Positions 31,547 through 45,007 are shown, counted from the stretch's first letter. The stretch is 64,000 nucleotides of DNA from Rhododendron vialii (GCF_030253575.1 NC_080568.1:29942001-30006000), one strand, 5' to 3'. Notes: a model not told the origin generated them from the sequence alone. A program made the numbers and translations.

Positions 31547-34500
31547 ATTTAAGGCTAATATTATATTTACCCTCGATGAATTAGGAAATTGATATTGTGT
31601 ATCTATTGAGCTTAACGTCCTTAACCAAATAGCCAAATGAAATATTGTATCTATTGTTATATCTATTTGCTTAAAAGCTCGATCAAATGGTTGTTCTTGC
31701 AAAATTTTACTTTAAGGACACGGTGGTGGAATCTTATAATACACATGTCCATTGTGTAGCCATTAAAGATATGAATCCATTGTTATTATTAACCTCAATT
31801 CATGACCAAATATTCTAAGCCACTAGAATTCGGTGCCTCTCTTTATTTATTGGGAGTAGTAAATTTGTGATTAATAGCTATAGGCACCGAGATGATAATC
31901 AACTCACTTAAGTTTCGGTTACTACAGTGAAAGTTAAGGTCTAGGCTCTTGAATAGTTATAATGACTTCCGTTTTGTTTAGAACATGATTTACAGTTATT
32001 GCACTACTACAACTCATTGTTTGGACAGTTACTTTTTGACAATTCTTGACATGTGCTTTATGGTACATTTATGAGACATTCATACATTCTAATCAATTTT
32101 TGCATGGTAGCAAAGGTGATTCACATTCACATGATATTTGCTAATGGCATTATCTCATTGTTGCATATACTGTGGTGATCCATTTAGTGTGAAAAAAAAA
32201 AAATGACAACTTATTAATACAAGAGTTTGGTTGGTTTCATTTTTGCATTATACTATTTCATCGATATCCTAAGGGTGGAACAAAAGGAAAATAAAACAGA
32301 GATATTTGTTTTTCCTTTCCTTGGATGGAAAAAAGCTTTGTTGGAAACTAAACGGTTAATAAGCTCAGTTTGTATATTGTTAACAGTATCTTCTTCACAA
32401 AGTTATATTGAGAACGCTACTTTGTTATTACTAGTATAATCAGATAGTTCTAGTGGGAAAGTTGGATTTTCACATTTAAAAAAGAACGGAGGATTTTGTC
32501 TTCTCTAGTACAATACCAACTTTTTAAACAAAGTTTGAGAGTAAATAAAAGGTGGCCTAATAATGTTTCGAGAAAAAAAAACCTCGGAATAGTTTTGGAT
32601 TCCACTTGATTTCCGTGGAAGAAGAAACATTGGTTCTACTTTTCCAGTAGACAGATTTATTTAGAAGTGTTGCTAAAACCCTAGAAAATTTGACAAGTTT
32701 CTTGTCTTTGTTCAAACACATTGGTTATAGTTACAGCATTTATTTTGGGATTGCAATATAATTTGTGTATGTAGTGCATGATTGAAGTTGGTTCATACTT
32801 AATAGGAGAGGAAAACGTTTCACCTGAAATGTCTAAGTGTGATTTTGTTAATAAATTTTGACACCTTCAATATCAACATATATACATAAGAGTAACTGAC
32901 AAGAACTCTTTTATATATTATAAATGAATGCGGTGATAATTGGCGTATAAGTATTGCATATTGTGACAGTTACAAACATAAGATTGATGATCGTAAAATG
33001 CATGATTAATGCTATGTGATTGGATTTTCTTGGAAAAAAGGAGAAAAAAAAAATAGCTTGTGTATTTTGTTTTATTAAAAAAAAGAGAGGTTCAATTCCT
33101 TAGATCTAGATTTGGACTTATTTTTTGTTGGTGGAAGTATTTGGTGATTCATTTTACAGGTTGGAGCCGTGAAATTACTGTTTGATATCATTTAGAGTGT
33201 GATTATTTTGTAGCTCATGGGTTATCATGGTTGTAAGTAAAAGATTTTGTGTACTTTATATTGCAAGTATCTATGCATACACCATGAGATTTTGATTGGC
33301 TTTGTACGGAGAAATGATTGGCTATTCATTTTCCCGTGTAATAACTGCCCTATTTAATTGTCTTAATGGTCACCATTGTTTTTAAGGGATTTACAAGTGT
33401 CATTGTGGGAGTACTAGTAACTGTTAGTGGCTTTGAAAGGAAAAAAAAAAAAAAAGCCCACTTAATTCGGCTCTTCTTATAAGGAAGACAAAAGGTTTTA
33501 TTCTAAAAGATCACGTAAATTGCACGGTTAAAGGTTAGCGTAACTATTTTGCATATGGGTTGTGAATACTTATGTGGCATTCTTTGGGATTTTATCACTT
33601 TAGTGCCCAGTTTCTAACAATAGTCTTCACAGTTAGAACCCAATGGGGGGAAATTATTATGGTGGTTACTTGTAGAAGTATGGCCAAGGTTTTTGTGTTC
33701 AATCGCCATCAATGGGTTAAAACTATTGCTTTGTGTATGGTTGTTTGAAATCCACATTGTAATAAGCATATGTACGCGGTTATTTTTCCAAGTCTTGTGC
33801 TGGATTTGGTTTCCCAATTCGGTGGAAAAGATTTATGTCTATAGATGATCTCTTTACGGAAAAAATAAATGTCATGTTCAATTTTTTCGTTATCAAGTCT
33901 ATTGTCATATTTCATGACCCTTTTGTTGCCATGAGTAATGTGTTTTGTTTGGGTAGATATTTGTAAACTTGGTTTTTCAAAAGGTTTTTGTTTTGGAATA
34001 GGTGACTAGTTTTCAAATATTGTTTTGTAGAAAGGCAAAATAAATTACAACCATGGCTATCAGGATTAAGCTTTGTTAATAGATGATTGATTTTGGTTGC
34101 TACCTCAATAATGAGATTTTAAACCATGGTTATAAATGCTCGTATTATTTTGTGACCGTTTGTGAGCATATGTTTAAATTGCTTTTTAATAAGGCAGTGT
34201 ATTTTCTATCATATTTACTAGTATGAGTCTCATTGGTTCATTGGAGTTTTGAAACTTGTGGGGGATGGTCAAACTTAATTATTTTGTGTAAGTTTCAAAA
34301 CTTATTATATGAATTTATTGATTCTTAAAACCATTGTATACGTTCTCGAAATAATATTTCAGTATTCAAGTTTTCCCTTTAACAAAAGCTAGTTGCATAC
34401 CTATGAATGGAAATGTGGGGGTTATTTATAAATAAAAATGGGTTCTGTATTCTTGGTGAATTTGTGTAATGTTATAAAGCTCTCAACAATGTTTGGGCAT

Positions 34501-36054
34501 TTGAGGGAAAAAAAAAAAAGGGGGGGAAGAAATAAAGGGCATAAAGGGATTTTTATCTTTGAAAATGTTTTTAATGTCCTAGGTGGAGAATTGATCAAGG
34601 GTTTTTATCACTTAAAAGGTTTCAAATGTTTTAGTTTTGAGGCTTTAAAAAAGGTTTTCCTTGGACAATATTTATGTAATGATTTGGGAACATGCATTTT
34701 CAAGATTTATAACATCAAAAAGAGTCATATCTCTTTCGATTAAGTTGAGTTTTACTCACCATCTATGGAGGAGTACTCTGAGTAACGTGCGTCAAAATCC
34801 TTTTGTTGATGATGCATATTTTTGTAATAAAATAAGTGGTTAGTTAATCCAATTTCATTTGTGAAATAAGAAATTTCCAGTTGCATAGGATACAACTCCT
34901 ATGAGAGTTTTATTGGAGGTGTATTGACCAAATTCTTTAAAGGTACGCAATACTCTCTTTAATATGCATGCTACGTGGGTATTAAAATTATAAGTATATT
35001 GCTAGTGTTTTGTGGGGGCATATTAATTTTGATAGACTGTGAATTTTGTTTATAAGATTAGCAACCAGTTTGATTGCTCATATCAACTTGCCCTTGCTTT
35101 ATTCCTTTTAAGGAAAATAGATAATGCATGTGGGGTTTCTAATTTTTGTGAATATTGGTTGGATATTTCTTACTGAGAAATTCATAATACTAATTTTTGT
35201 GTTGGCGAGTTGTGTTTGAAATTTATACAGGTGCGTTTTGTAAGCCAACAGGACGAAGTTTGAAATTTGCACCATTATAAGGAGAATAAAGGCTTGAGAA
35301 GCCAAAGCATGCATGCAAAGTAAAATAAAAATTGAGGCATTTATTGAACTCCCAAGAGGAGTTGTTGCCTCTGGACTAGCACGAGGCTAGATCCTAAAAA
35401 TTGTCGAGGGGAATGAGCAAAGCCTATAGGAAGTCACCTAGGGAGGTAACCCAATCTCTGTGACTGGAGATCCCATGAAGGAGATTCAATGGGTAAAAAC
35501 AATCCATATTGCGTGACTTGATATCAGCACTAAAAAAAAAAGTATGAGACACCATATAGAGTTGTTCTCTTGCTCATTCCTAAGGCACAGTGCTAAAGAA
35601 GTGAGAGGTTGAGGATGAGTTTTAACTCTTAATGAATCCAAGGCGAGGATTCTTTCGCAAGGTACATTCCGTCACTGTACCCTTGGAGGATTCACCTAAG
35701 TGGGAGTTGTCGTGAGGCCGCGACTATGAGGCTTGGGCTAGCCTATAGAAATTCCCATGAGAATCAAGGTCGAGTGCATGGCCATTAATAGCACTAACCC
35801 GCGAATGAAAGTCCAATACCGGTACTGTGTGTGTGATATGTTGAACTCTGACTCAAAGGGTCTAGTTCAAGACATAGTTCACTATGATCCTTCAGAGGTA
35901 AACTATTAACACTAAGTGAGGTTCAAGTCCGGAAGACACCTTCACCTATTGCACAGTATATAGTTGCCCAATTTTGTGTTTAGTATGTATTTTCAAAGTC
36001 ATGTGATTTTAAAAGTCAAACTATATAATATTTATTTTATTAAAAGTGGGGGAT

Positions 36055-36645
36055 TGTTGGAATATTTTTAATAAAATAAATATTAGTATTAACTCCTCAC
36101 CTTTAGTGTTTTACCGTTACAATATTAATGTAGTATTGAAATATTGATTACAAAATAAAGAGTATTTATGCTCTATCATTATCTCTATATTAATGGTTAT
36201 TACTCCTATATATATGTGTATCTCATATAAGGGAATTAAGAGAAAAAAATAGAAAAGACAAAAACTCATGTTCTTAGAGATGTACAAAAAGAGAGATACA
36301 AATATGTTTGTGTGAAAGTTCACATTCTATTTTCTATATTTTCTATGTTGATTGGGCAACTCGGTTCGTGACTCGTTCCAACCTCTCGGTGGTCGTGAAC
36401 ATCGGATGAGGAATGCTTGTGAGCGCTTGGGTTTAATCTTGGGGCTAGTACACTCCGGTGGAACCTTCACGAGGGGAGGAATATTAGCCTTAAGACAGTG
36501 ACTACACGACTCTCAATCTCACAGGCAACATCTTTCCTACTTTCACTATTTTCGTACTCTCATGTTTTTCTTATTTGTGTCTTTGCGATCATGTAGTCCA
36601 ATGATTCTTGTTATAAAATGATATTTGTGAACCAAAGTTCTAACA
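36055..36645. repeat. 3' LTR of the LARD
   Basis: 591 bp, same sequence as the 5' LTR as far as I can read, preceded by the polypurine tract at 36042-36054. Confidence 0.92.
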
Positions 36646-36959
36646 TATAGGAGTATCAAACCAGAAGGTTGTATATTATGAACGATTTGAATTTTCTTAT
36701 TAACTATGCTTTAACTAGATCAAACTGAACCCAATAAAAGCGGCCGGATCTACTTATGCGAATTGGGGTCCAGAGCTTGTCCGAATCCAAGTCCCGCAAA
36801 ACCACCACCAATCAATTCTGCTCTAGTTATGCAATTCCAAGACATTATGGTTCCATCCAACTGCCAGGGCAACAATATAGTGGGGCCAAATTTCCCTCAG
36901 TTCATAAGGTCCAAAAGGGGTACCGTCATATCTCGCAAGGACCATAAGCCGAACAATAT
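36646..36959. other. Flank of the LARD, possible minus-strand LINE start
   Basis: No gene. On the minus strand near 36852 there is TIMSWNC, which resembles the beginning of L1-type endonuclease domains (MSWNCRG), but the following residues do not continue the match. With the L1 piece at 37610-38275 this may be a remnant of the same element. Confidence 0.25.
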
Positions 36960-37605
36960 CAACAAGTAAAGTATTATCCCACAAGTATTGCCAAACATTT
37001 GTCTTGAGTACGCTCGGCAGTTCTTTATATTACTCGGCAGTTCTTAGTATCGTTTGGCAGCTCTTTGTATCGCTCAAAGGTTCTTTATGTTGCTCAGAGT
37101 ACTTCACCAGCTCAACAGACATCTTTATCATTCGGTAAAATATACGGTCGCTCGCTATTGCTCGGAATGTACTGCTATTGCTCGGTATGCAGACATGGTA
37201 AGTTGTAATCTTCTAGAAGTTTCTAGAAGCTTCCTTTAGACTTTTTACATAGCTTACTCCATAAGCTTCCTTACTTTCCATTTATAGTAACTTTCTATTA
37301 ATAGTCTTTACTTAGTCGTTAAGTTTTACTCACCTCTTTCTCTATATAAGCAAAGCTTTCCCCACAACTAAAGTACACAATACAACTCTCCTCTTCTACA
37401 AAAACGGCTTATATTCCTTGCTTTATGTTTCATTTTATCTTCCCCGGGTACTAACTAGCTCGTCGGAGGCTCTACCGGGAGGAACCCCCCTCCGGTTTGC
37501 AGGTACCAAGCTCGGCAAAATGCCTCCATTGCTCGGCAACAATCACCCCAATCTCGGTATACTCGGCGAGCCCCCACTCCATTCAACAGAAGGAGGAAAG
37601 GATTT
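36960..37605 (+). mobile_element. Gypsy-type LTR-like sequence (ends unresolved)
   Basis: Repeated gctcggcag / gctcggta phrases, a TATA box (CTATATAAGC, about 37341) followed by a C/T-rich leader, then gtcggaggctctaccgggaggaaccccc and gcaggtacc. The last part matches the layout of the solo LTR at 53504 (gtcgaagcttcttcctggagg ... acaggtacg), so it is a related LTR. I could not find a convincing TG/CA pair with target duplication. Confidence 0.6.
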
Positions 37606-38278
37606 AAGTGGAATTCACCCCACAAATAGAAGAGGCAATGGCGGATTCTAAGAGTTCTCTAGCCCCATAAGGTTCAGAACGAAAGAGAGTTTTATTCCTG
37701 AGGAGCCAAATGTTCCAACAAGTAAAAGGGAAAACAACACACCACGGGACACCCAATCGGTGTTTAGCCATGGACTCACAATTTTCTTTAAGCCAAAGGG
37801 GAAAAGGGTAGAAGGATAGGATAGCACTGTTGGGGGCACACTCACACACCTAACCAAAAGCTGTCAGCCACCAGACAGGCCGACAGTCCCTAAGAACATG
37901 GTTCGAGTTTTCACTGTCCACATTGCAAATCTCACAAAGATCATTTTGAGTAATTTTGCACATAAAAAGGAGGTCCTTAGTTTTTAGTCTGTTTTAAGCA
38001 GCAAGCCAAAAGAAAATGCAAATTCTGGGATTAGCTTTGATTTTCCAAATCCATTTCCAATTGTCAAACGGAGGAGTACAGACAAAGTTTCTCGTAAGAA
38101 GCCAAGCGGATTTGGAGGAAAAGATGCCAGTAGGAGAGGATTTCCAGACGATGGCATCTGGTTGAGGGTCCAACCTCTGAAGTTGGATGGGTAAAATAAG
38201 GTTAAGAATATTGGGGGAAGAGAGAGAAATGCTGGAAAAGTCCCAGTCATGAAGACCACAAACATCAATAACATTAAG
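37606..38278 (-). pseudogene. L1-type LINE fragment (reverse-transcriptase zinc-binding region)
   Basis: On the minus strand reads ...WKWIWKIKANPRICIFFWLA then NRLKTKDLLFMCKI, CEICNVDSENSNHVLRDC and WNIWLLRNKTLF, the conserved zinc-binding segment between reverse transcriptase and RNase H of plant L1 LINEs. Stops (for example before NRLKTK and before VCECAPN) and frameshifts show decay. It starts near 38275 and ends against LTR-like DNA at about 37605. Confidence 0.75.
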
Positions 38279-38790
38279 GGTTTGTTCGGCCTAATAAGTC
38301 AAATGGCTTCTTTTTTTTTTTTTTTTGCATTTGTTAGTCTTTCGTAGGCGTGGCAAATGGGCGGATTTGGGCCAAAATGGGTAAGTTATAAGTGAGTTGA
38401 GTCTTTAATGGGTCATTGACCCATGTAGAACTCATTAGTTATGAGTCTAATTACTTATACCCAACCCATTTGTTTAAAACCCGACTTGACCCACCCATTA
38501 ACCCAATTATTTATTTAAAAATTGCATTTGATAGTTTTGCGTCAAACGTTTGTGAATTATGGCTTTGTTTCGACGAGAGGAACCAAAAAAGTAAAAAAAA
38601 ATTTGATCGAAACTCATAATTTTTTTAAAAATTACAAAAAATAAGTAAAAAAGACAATTTTTTGACTCATTTTTTGTCTTTTTCAAAAAAATATGGGTTC
38701 CGATACAAAATTTATACTTTTTCGGTTTCTCTCGTCGAGACGAACCAGTAAGTCAAAAATTTAACGCAAAACTAATAAATGCAAAAAAAA
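38279..38790. mobile_element. Nested MITEs, including the cgacgagaggaa family copy A
   Basis: 38347-38505 has an hAT-like look (gtggcaaatgggcgg ... cccgacttgacccaccc, with gggtca/tgaccc inside). 38520-38790 is a second element with inverted ends gcatttgatagttttgcgtcaaa / ttaacgcaaaactaataaatgc and arms containing cgacgagaggaacc / ctctcgtcgagac. It is related to the copy at 46095-46375. It is non-coding; the interior is A/T-rich homopolymers. Confidence 0.6.
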
Positions 38791-38967
38791 AATTGAATAA
38801 AGACGAAAAAAAGTCACTCCCTATTTTTAAATCCAAACCCACCCTAAATACAAACACATATGCGTGCATTTATATATGTACAACTGTGTGTCACTTACCC
38901 AAAAATTTTGCTATCACAAGTCTCATGTGTTATTGTTTCTGTCTCTACACTTATAGAAAGAACTCCA

Positions 38968-39610
38968 TTATTGAAAGTGTGATTATCTCGCGTGTTTACA
39001 TGTCTCTTGGCCGTGACGAATTACAATTAGCCACATGTAATTACAACTGGCCGCCAATTATTGAAAGCGTGATTATCATTCGCGAATCTCATCTGTTTAC
39101 AGCTCTTGGACGCGACGAATTACACCTGACAGCTTATAATTACAGTTGGCCGCGTATAATTACAACTGGCCGCCAATTATTAAAAGCGTGATTACCATTT
39201 GCGAATCTCCTGTATTTACATGCGTCTTGGCCGAAACTAACTACACTTGGCCGCTTATAATTACAGTTACCCGCGTGTAATTACAACTGGCCGCCAATTA
39301 TTAAAAGCGTGATTACCATTTGCGAATCTCCTATATTTACATGCGTCTTGGCCGCGACGAACTACACTTGGCCTCTTATAATTACATTTGACCGCGTGTA
39401 ATTACAAATGGCCGCCTATTATTGAAAGCGTGATTCCCATTTGTGAATCTCTTGTATTTACATGTGCCTTGGCTGTTTATAATTACACTTGGACGTTACA
39501 AACTATAGTTGGCCGCTTATAATTACATATGGCCGCGTGGAGTTACAAATAATTACATATGGCCGCGTGGAGTTACAAATGGCCGCTGATAATAGAAGCG
39601 TGGTTCTATT
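38968..39610. repeat. 120-bp tandem array upstream of the GT47 gene (about 5 units)
   Basis: The landmark attgaaagcgtgatta (or ttaaaagcgtg) recurs at about 38971, 39059, 39179, 39299 and 39420; the last full periods are 120-121 bp. Each unit has several ataattaca-ttggccgc phrases. The array ends about 100 bp before the GT47 start codon, so it occupies the promoter position. A 27-bp sub-duplication (aattacatatggccgcgtgg) lies at 39522-39575. Confidence 0.9.
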
Positions 39611-39715
39611 TCGCGCTTTCCAAGTGATGCGTACCGCGGATCAAAGAAAAAAAAAAGTGATGCGCTTATGGGAAGAAGAAGAACTCCATCACTCTTCTCT
39701 CTCCTCTCTGCAAAA

Positions 39716-42700
39716 ATGGCCGGAAAACACTCCTCCTCCATAACACCCCGCACCAGATCTCGACTCCTCCTTTTCCTCCGCTCTCTCCTACCCCTCTCTC
39801 TCCTCTTCTACACCATCTCCCTCTTCACATCTCCTTCCGATTCCCTCCCGCTCCGCTCCTCCCCAAACTCTAACCCCGGCGCCGACTACTCCTTCGTCGC
39901 CTCCCTCGAGAAATTCCTCGCCCAAAAACCAGAGTTCATACATATGAGTCGAGCTATAGTTAACCAGAGTTCGGCTCGTTTACTAAATGAGCCCTTAACG
40001 AGCCTCGAGCTACTCACGAATGGTTTGTGTTTTTAATTTATTTTCTCAGGCTGGTAAGAAATTTCCTTGAGCTATGGGATTTGGGAAAAATCCGGGACAT
40101 TTAGAGATTACTATAGTGTCGTTCCAGAATTTTGATTTTGAAAATGTTAAGTTCGTTGATATTGTTATGGAGTGTGGAGCCTGATAGTATGGTATAGCAA
40201 GGCATGTCTCTTGAATCCAGTAACATAGGGAACAGTAGGATATTCTACATCTAGCTATATACACTCTAGGGAGAGGAATGCATTCCGTAGTTCTTCTTTA
40301 TCATAGGGAAACTGCTGCTGCTATGGTGGCTGAAGCCTTCATGGATGAACCCACATAAATCCAGTGTTCCTTTAAGATTGTGGTTCTGTTTTCTTTTTCT
40401 TCTGTATTCATATCTCCAACATTTTGTGTTAGGTTCCATGAACTCACTAATCAACGTGAAGTTGTGGTAGGTACCAGTTTGTTGATTTACCTCCCAAGTG
40501 TGGGAGGTTTGAGAGGACGTGGAGAGATGGCTCATGGGTCTCCAGCTATCAGTCAAGCTGCCCAACCTGTGCCGTTCGGTGCCATCTGCTGCTACCAACT
40601 TGTTGACGGAGGCTTGAGTGCCTCTGGCCTTTTCTCATTGTTTCTGTTTGTATCGAATTTGAGGGATTTCTCCTTGGAGCGGGCCAAACCTAGTTACATC
40701 TCTGTGTCTGGGTTGTGTGTGTGTGTGTGACCTTTGACCCCCAACAGCCAATTCACTGTTTGCCTTTTGAAATCGCTATAGTTATGCTGACATTTTATGC
40801 ACTTTGTTATGAACTTATGAGCCATTCCTTTTTGTTCCATTTTTTTAGTTGATATCATTTTGCAGAAATAAGCCAAACGTGTCCTTTTGGATAACTGCTA
40901 AATGTAGCCTTTCTTGCCTGTATGTGAGTCGCTATTGTTATTAACCACATTTGCTTCCATCTGAAGTTAAAAATCATTTTTATCTTTTTGTTTATGCAGC
41001 ATTCTATTGACTATTGGCTGTGGACGGACTTGATTGCACCGGAATCTGAAAGGCTTCTGAAAAATGTTGTAAGAGTTAATCGTCAGGAGGAAGCAGACCT
41101 CTTCTACCTTCCAATTTTCACAACCATCAGCTTTTTCTTGATGGAGAAGCAGCAATGCAAGGCACTTTATAGGGTGTGAGTGAATACCTGATGTTTACTT
41201 TAAGTATTTACATTGTTATGTTCTCTTCCGGTGCTTATATAGAAACAACAGAATAACTAAAATATTTCAGTTTTCGGTTCTAGTAGGCATTTGTTAAAAT
41301 TTTTCTAATGAGATAGCTGTAACACTTGATGTACAATTTTATTCTGTTGCGTGTTGTAAAAATCTGATTTACTTTTCATTAATCTCATAGGAAGCTTTGA
41401 AGTGGGTAACAGATCAGCCTGCATGGAAGCGGTCTGAAGGAAGAGACCATATACTTCCAGTTCATCAGATATATGAAGAATGCAATTTGGCTGTTACCAG
41501 ATGTGGACTCCACAGGGAACCGGTTAGTATTTGAATCAAGTTGCAATGGATATGTCTAATGTCTCGTATTTTTGGGCTGCTGATGACTAATTAAAGTAAC
41601 AAGTTTCAGGTACAAGCCTGGGCAAGTTTCACTTGAGAAAGACTTGATACTTCCATATGTCCCCAATGTTCATTTGTGTGATAAAAAATGCTTATCTGAA
41701 AGTAAAGCCAACAGAAAGACACTGTTATTTTTTCGAGGGAGGCTTAAAAGAAATGCTGTAAGAGTTTTGGTCCAGACTAAGAAGTGAAATACCATTTGTC
41801 TATTTTGATTCATTTAAGAGAATGTTTTGGAAAGTTAAAGATAATCCTGGTCAGTTATTTAGATGTGGAATCAAAGATCACGTGATATGATGTTCTGGCA
41901 ATATTCAGACACAGTTATAGACTTGCAGTGAATCCTTAAGAAGTACTTGATGAGAGTTTGCTTTGTTTCGTTCTGGAAAAATTGAATAGCACACATATAG
42001 GCCAAAAAGATGGCAACTTTTCTTTTGAAGGCCAACAAATGGGACTTTCTCAGAGGAATGATATGAAGAAGCTAGATGTGACTTTATTTTTAAGCGTAAT
42101 AGTGGGCATGATAACAAGATTGGTAATTGGTCGTGGCCTATATGAGATCCTTGTTAGAGAATCCAAAGAGTGTTGGATGTATCATTTGGTGAGCCTCAGC
42201 AATGCCACCTCATTGGAGGTTGTCTTTGTGGTGTTTGTACACTTGTCATTAGGAGTATTTTCAATGCAATCATAATAAGATTGGAGCTGACCATTTTCTC
42301 ATATCTAGGTGATTTGTTTTATCTTTTGAATGCAGAAATACGAAATTGAAACAAAAATGACGGGACCAAATTAGGATTTTGCAATTTGAGTAGTTAAATT
42401 AACCATAAAAGCCATAGTATGAGGAGATCCGTATCCAGTGGTTTGTCCTTTCAGTTCATCACGTGGGCACACAAAGTATGATTGTGTAATTTGAGTGCTT
42501 AGTAGAGCCAGCAATGTCAGAGATCATAGCCAGTGATTTTTCTTTTCTATTAAGAGCAAAGGAAACTTCATATATTGCTTCTTTTCGTTGATTGTTGTGA
42601 CAGTTCTGACATCTGATTGGCTTGTACTTATTTTGTGTGTCCTTTCATTTTCTTGGTTCTTAATCTATCTTGTTTCACTTTCAGGGAGGAAAAATACGTT

Positions 42701-45007
42701 CTAAACTTGGGGCTGAGCTTAGTGGCGCTGAGGGTGTCCAAATAGAAGAAGGGACGGTTGGAGAAGCAGGCAAAGAAGCGGCTCAGGATGGCATGCGCAA
42801 GTAAATTACAAAAGACATTATGAATTCTGTTTCAGACTGTAGGTTTGGTGGTGCACTCTTAAGTAATTTTCCTTTTGGTATCAGGTCCATCTTTTGCCTA
42901 AGTCCAGCTGGCGATACTCTGTCATCTGCCAGATTGTTTGATGCTATTGTGAGTGGGTGCATCCCTGTTATAGTTAGTGATGAACTAGAGCTTCCTTTTG
43001 AAGGAATACTTGATTATCGGAAGGTTTGTATCTCGTCGTTAAGATTTTCTGTTAGTTTCTTTGTTCGATGCATCTTTTGAGGTCAGGATCCTATGGAAAA
43101 TAAAGTATAAAGGAAAAGATAGTGATGATAAAGTTTGAGGTTCGATTGCATATGTAGAGAAAAATCCGGTTCTTTTGGAAAGTTTTGTGTGAATTGTATT
43201 GACCCTCATGTTGGCAGAATCTGCTTTAGTTGATGCTTTATGAAGGTCTAACTCTTACACGTTTTCAGGTTGTGCTTCACGATTGATAGAATGGGCCAGA
43301 GCAATAAACATGATTTTCCAATGTACGATGTGAGCTCTTGGTTTTAATTGGTTGTGGTTTGTTTGGTAAAGCAGATAGCTCTGTTTGTTTCCTCCAGTGA
43401 TGCTGTGCAGCCGGGCTGGCTTTTAACATTCCTTAGAAGTATTAGTCCTTCTCAGATCAGAGAAATGAGAACCAATCTAGCTAAGGTTTGTGGCTCTTAG
43501 GAATCAAAATGTTTGCAATGGTTCATGTGTTGTGTACCAAATCATTGTCTGGGTAATGTGCAGCTAGAACTTTACAGTTCCAGCCAATTATTTATTTGGT
43601 GCAACTGCATACAGTTCGCTTTAATTTACTATCAATTTGTTTTTGGAAACTTTTTTCTTTCCTGGTGCTCCTTTTGTCACCATTCTTATATGAATGTCTG
43701 GATTCTTCTGTAATGCGCACACAAGTAGAGGACTGATTCTATTATTATTTATCCTTTCTCAGTACGCAAGGCATTTCTTGTGCTCCATCCTGCTCAACCT
43801 TTGGGTCCTGAAGATTTGGTTTGGCGAATGGTTTGCTTCTCTCCCCTGTGTACATTCATCTGGAGTTTGATTCAGTTAGTATGTTCTAAGAAGTCCTATT
43901 GAATAAATGAATCTGGTTTGACCATCACTGGCTTCTAGTTTCTTGATTGACTGTTATTTTATTTTTTGCACTTTTTAAATTTTATTACAAACCTGTTGGG
44001 AAGGCTTTCTTTCTGGAATATTCAAGGACTTCTGCTTTGTTGTTTAGGAGGAAAATTAGATAGACCAACGTTGTTACACATATTCTACTCACAAACTTTA
44101 CATTTTTCAAAAAAAATCAATCAGAGAACCTCATTTTATTTGTTTCTCTGGGGAACAAGAGATGAAGAGAAGTTGACAGTTGATACACTGGTTCACTTCT
44201 CCAAGTCGATGCCTCTGTGACCACGCAATCAGAACACCTAAATCGACGCTGCGACAGATAAAGGTACAGTAGGATTTCACAGTAGTATACTAGTTTCGCG
44301 GGCATTAGTTAAATCTGAGTCCGTCTGTGGGCTTAGTAACTTTGTACAAGTATTGTGATGTGCTCTATTGTGCGAATGTTGTTTCTGTTTGGTTGTGATG
44401 GTTATACATATTAGACCTTTGCCCCACATGAGCTCTGCTCTTGTGGACAGGGCAATCGCTAATTACGGCTACTTTGGTGCAGCTCCAGATACCTCTGATG
44501 TTGCTAATAGTAGGATTTGTCATGATGATTTCTTGATACATTTTTCTTTTGGCAATTTGACAGCAACACAGCCAAATGCTAATGTCATAATATTGTCGGG
44601 AAGTACTGTAATCGATCAGTTTTTATCTGTGTATAGAACAAGTACAGTTCATTTTGGCGGACTGTAGAAATACTGCATATTTGAGTTGCTCCTTTATGGA
44701 CCAGTTTTACTGTAGTTGTCCTAAAAGTTGAATTGGTGGTCCGTTTTCTGTCTTTACTACAGTCACAGTGCAAATGGATCAATGAGATGCTTGTCAAGAA
44801 AAAGGATAACTTTGTTTGTTTGGCGTTTTTATACGCATATAATAATCTGATTTACCGTTGTTTTGCTGGTGTGAACAGATGGCTGGTAAGTTGGTGAACA
44901 TCAAGCTTCACACTTGGAGATCGCAGCGGGTGGTGAAAGAATCTAGAAGCCTGTGCACTTGTGATTGCAGGCTTGCCAAGCTCAGAAGCCCAGGTTCCTC
45001 TTCTTGA
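39716..45007 (+). pseudogene. GT47 exostosin-family glycosyltransferase, multi-exon, broken
   Basis: Exon 1 (39716-about 39933) encodes a short cytoplasmic tail and a membrane anchor (LLLFLRSLLPLSLLFYTISLF), typical of Golgi type II glycosyltransferases. Further exons: 41000-41173 (HSIDYWLWTDLIAPESERLL), 41391-41522, 41610-41757 (FFRGRLKRNA), 42685-42800, 42885-43023 ([24 protein letters not shown]), 43375-43485, 43763-43830, 44879-45007 (KLVNIKLHTWRSQRVV). The exostosin core is clear; relatives build cell-wall glycans. Lesions: the exon 1/2 coding between LAQKP and HSIDYW is missing, a deletion with frameshift follows ILPVH at about 41464, and one base is lost after YARHFLCS (about 43787). 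Introns keep their splice sites, so decay is recent or the locus is a partial duplicate. An assembly error cannot be excluded for the single-base lesion. Confidence 0.8.

Larger units (their letters stand above)
30956..36645. mobile_element. LARD: non-autonomous LTR retrotransposon with identical LTRs, TSD TATAG
   Basis: Complete element of 5690 bp. LTRs are 30956-31546 and 36055-36645, both 591 bp, starting TGTTGGAAT and ending CTAACA; I found no difference between them by eye. Perfect 5-bp duplications TATAG flank it (30951-30955, 36646-36650). A polypurine tract (aaaagtgggggat) abuts the 3' LTR. The 4.5-kb internal region has no reading frame above about 101 residues and no gag, protease, RT, RNase H or integrase motif, the definition of a large retrotransposon derivative. 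No usual iMet-tRNA primer site follows the 5' LTR (it begins atttaaggc). Identical LTRs mean a recent insertion, so an autonomous partner presumably supplied the proteins. Confidence 0.92.

Noticed and set aside
34438-34743. 101-residue frame in the LARD interior as gag
   Set aside because: No zinc knuckle, no similarity to capsid motifs, and A/G homopolymers near its start. It is probably chance.
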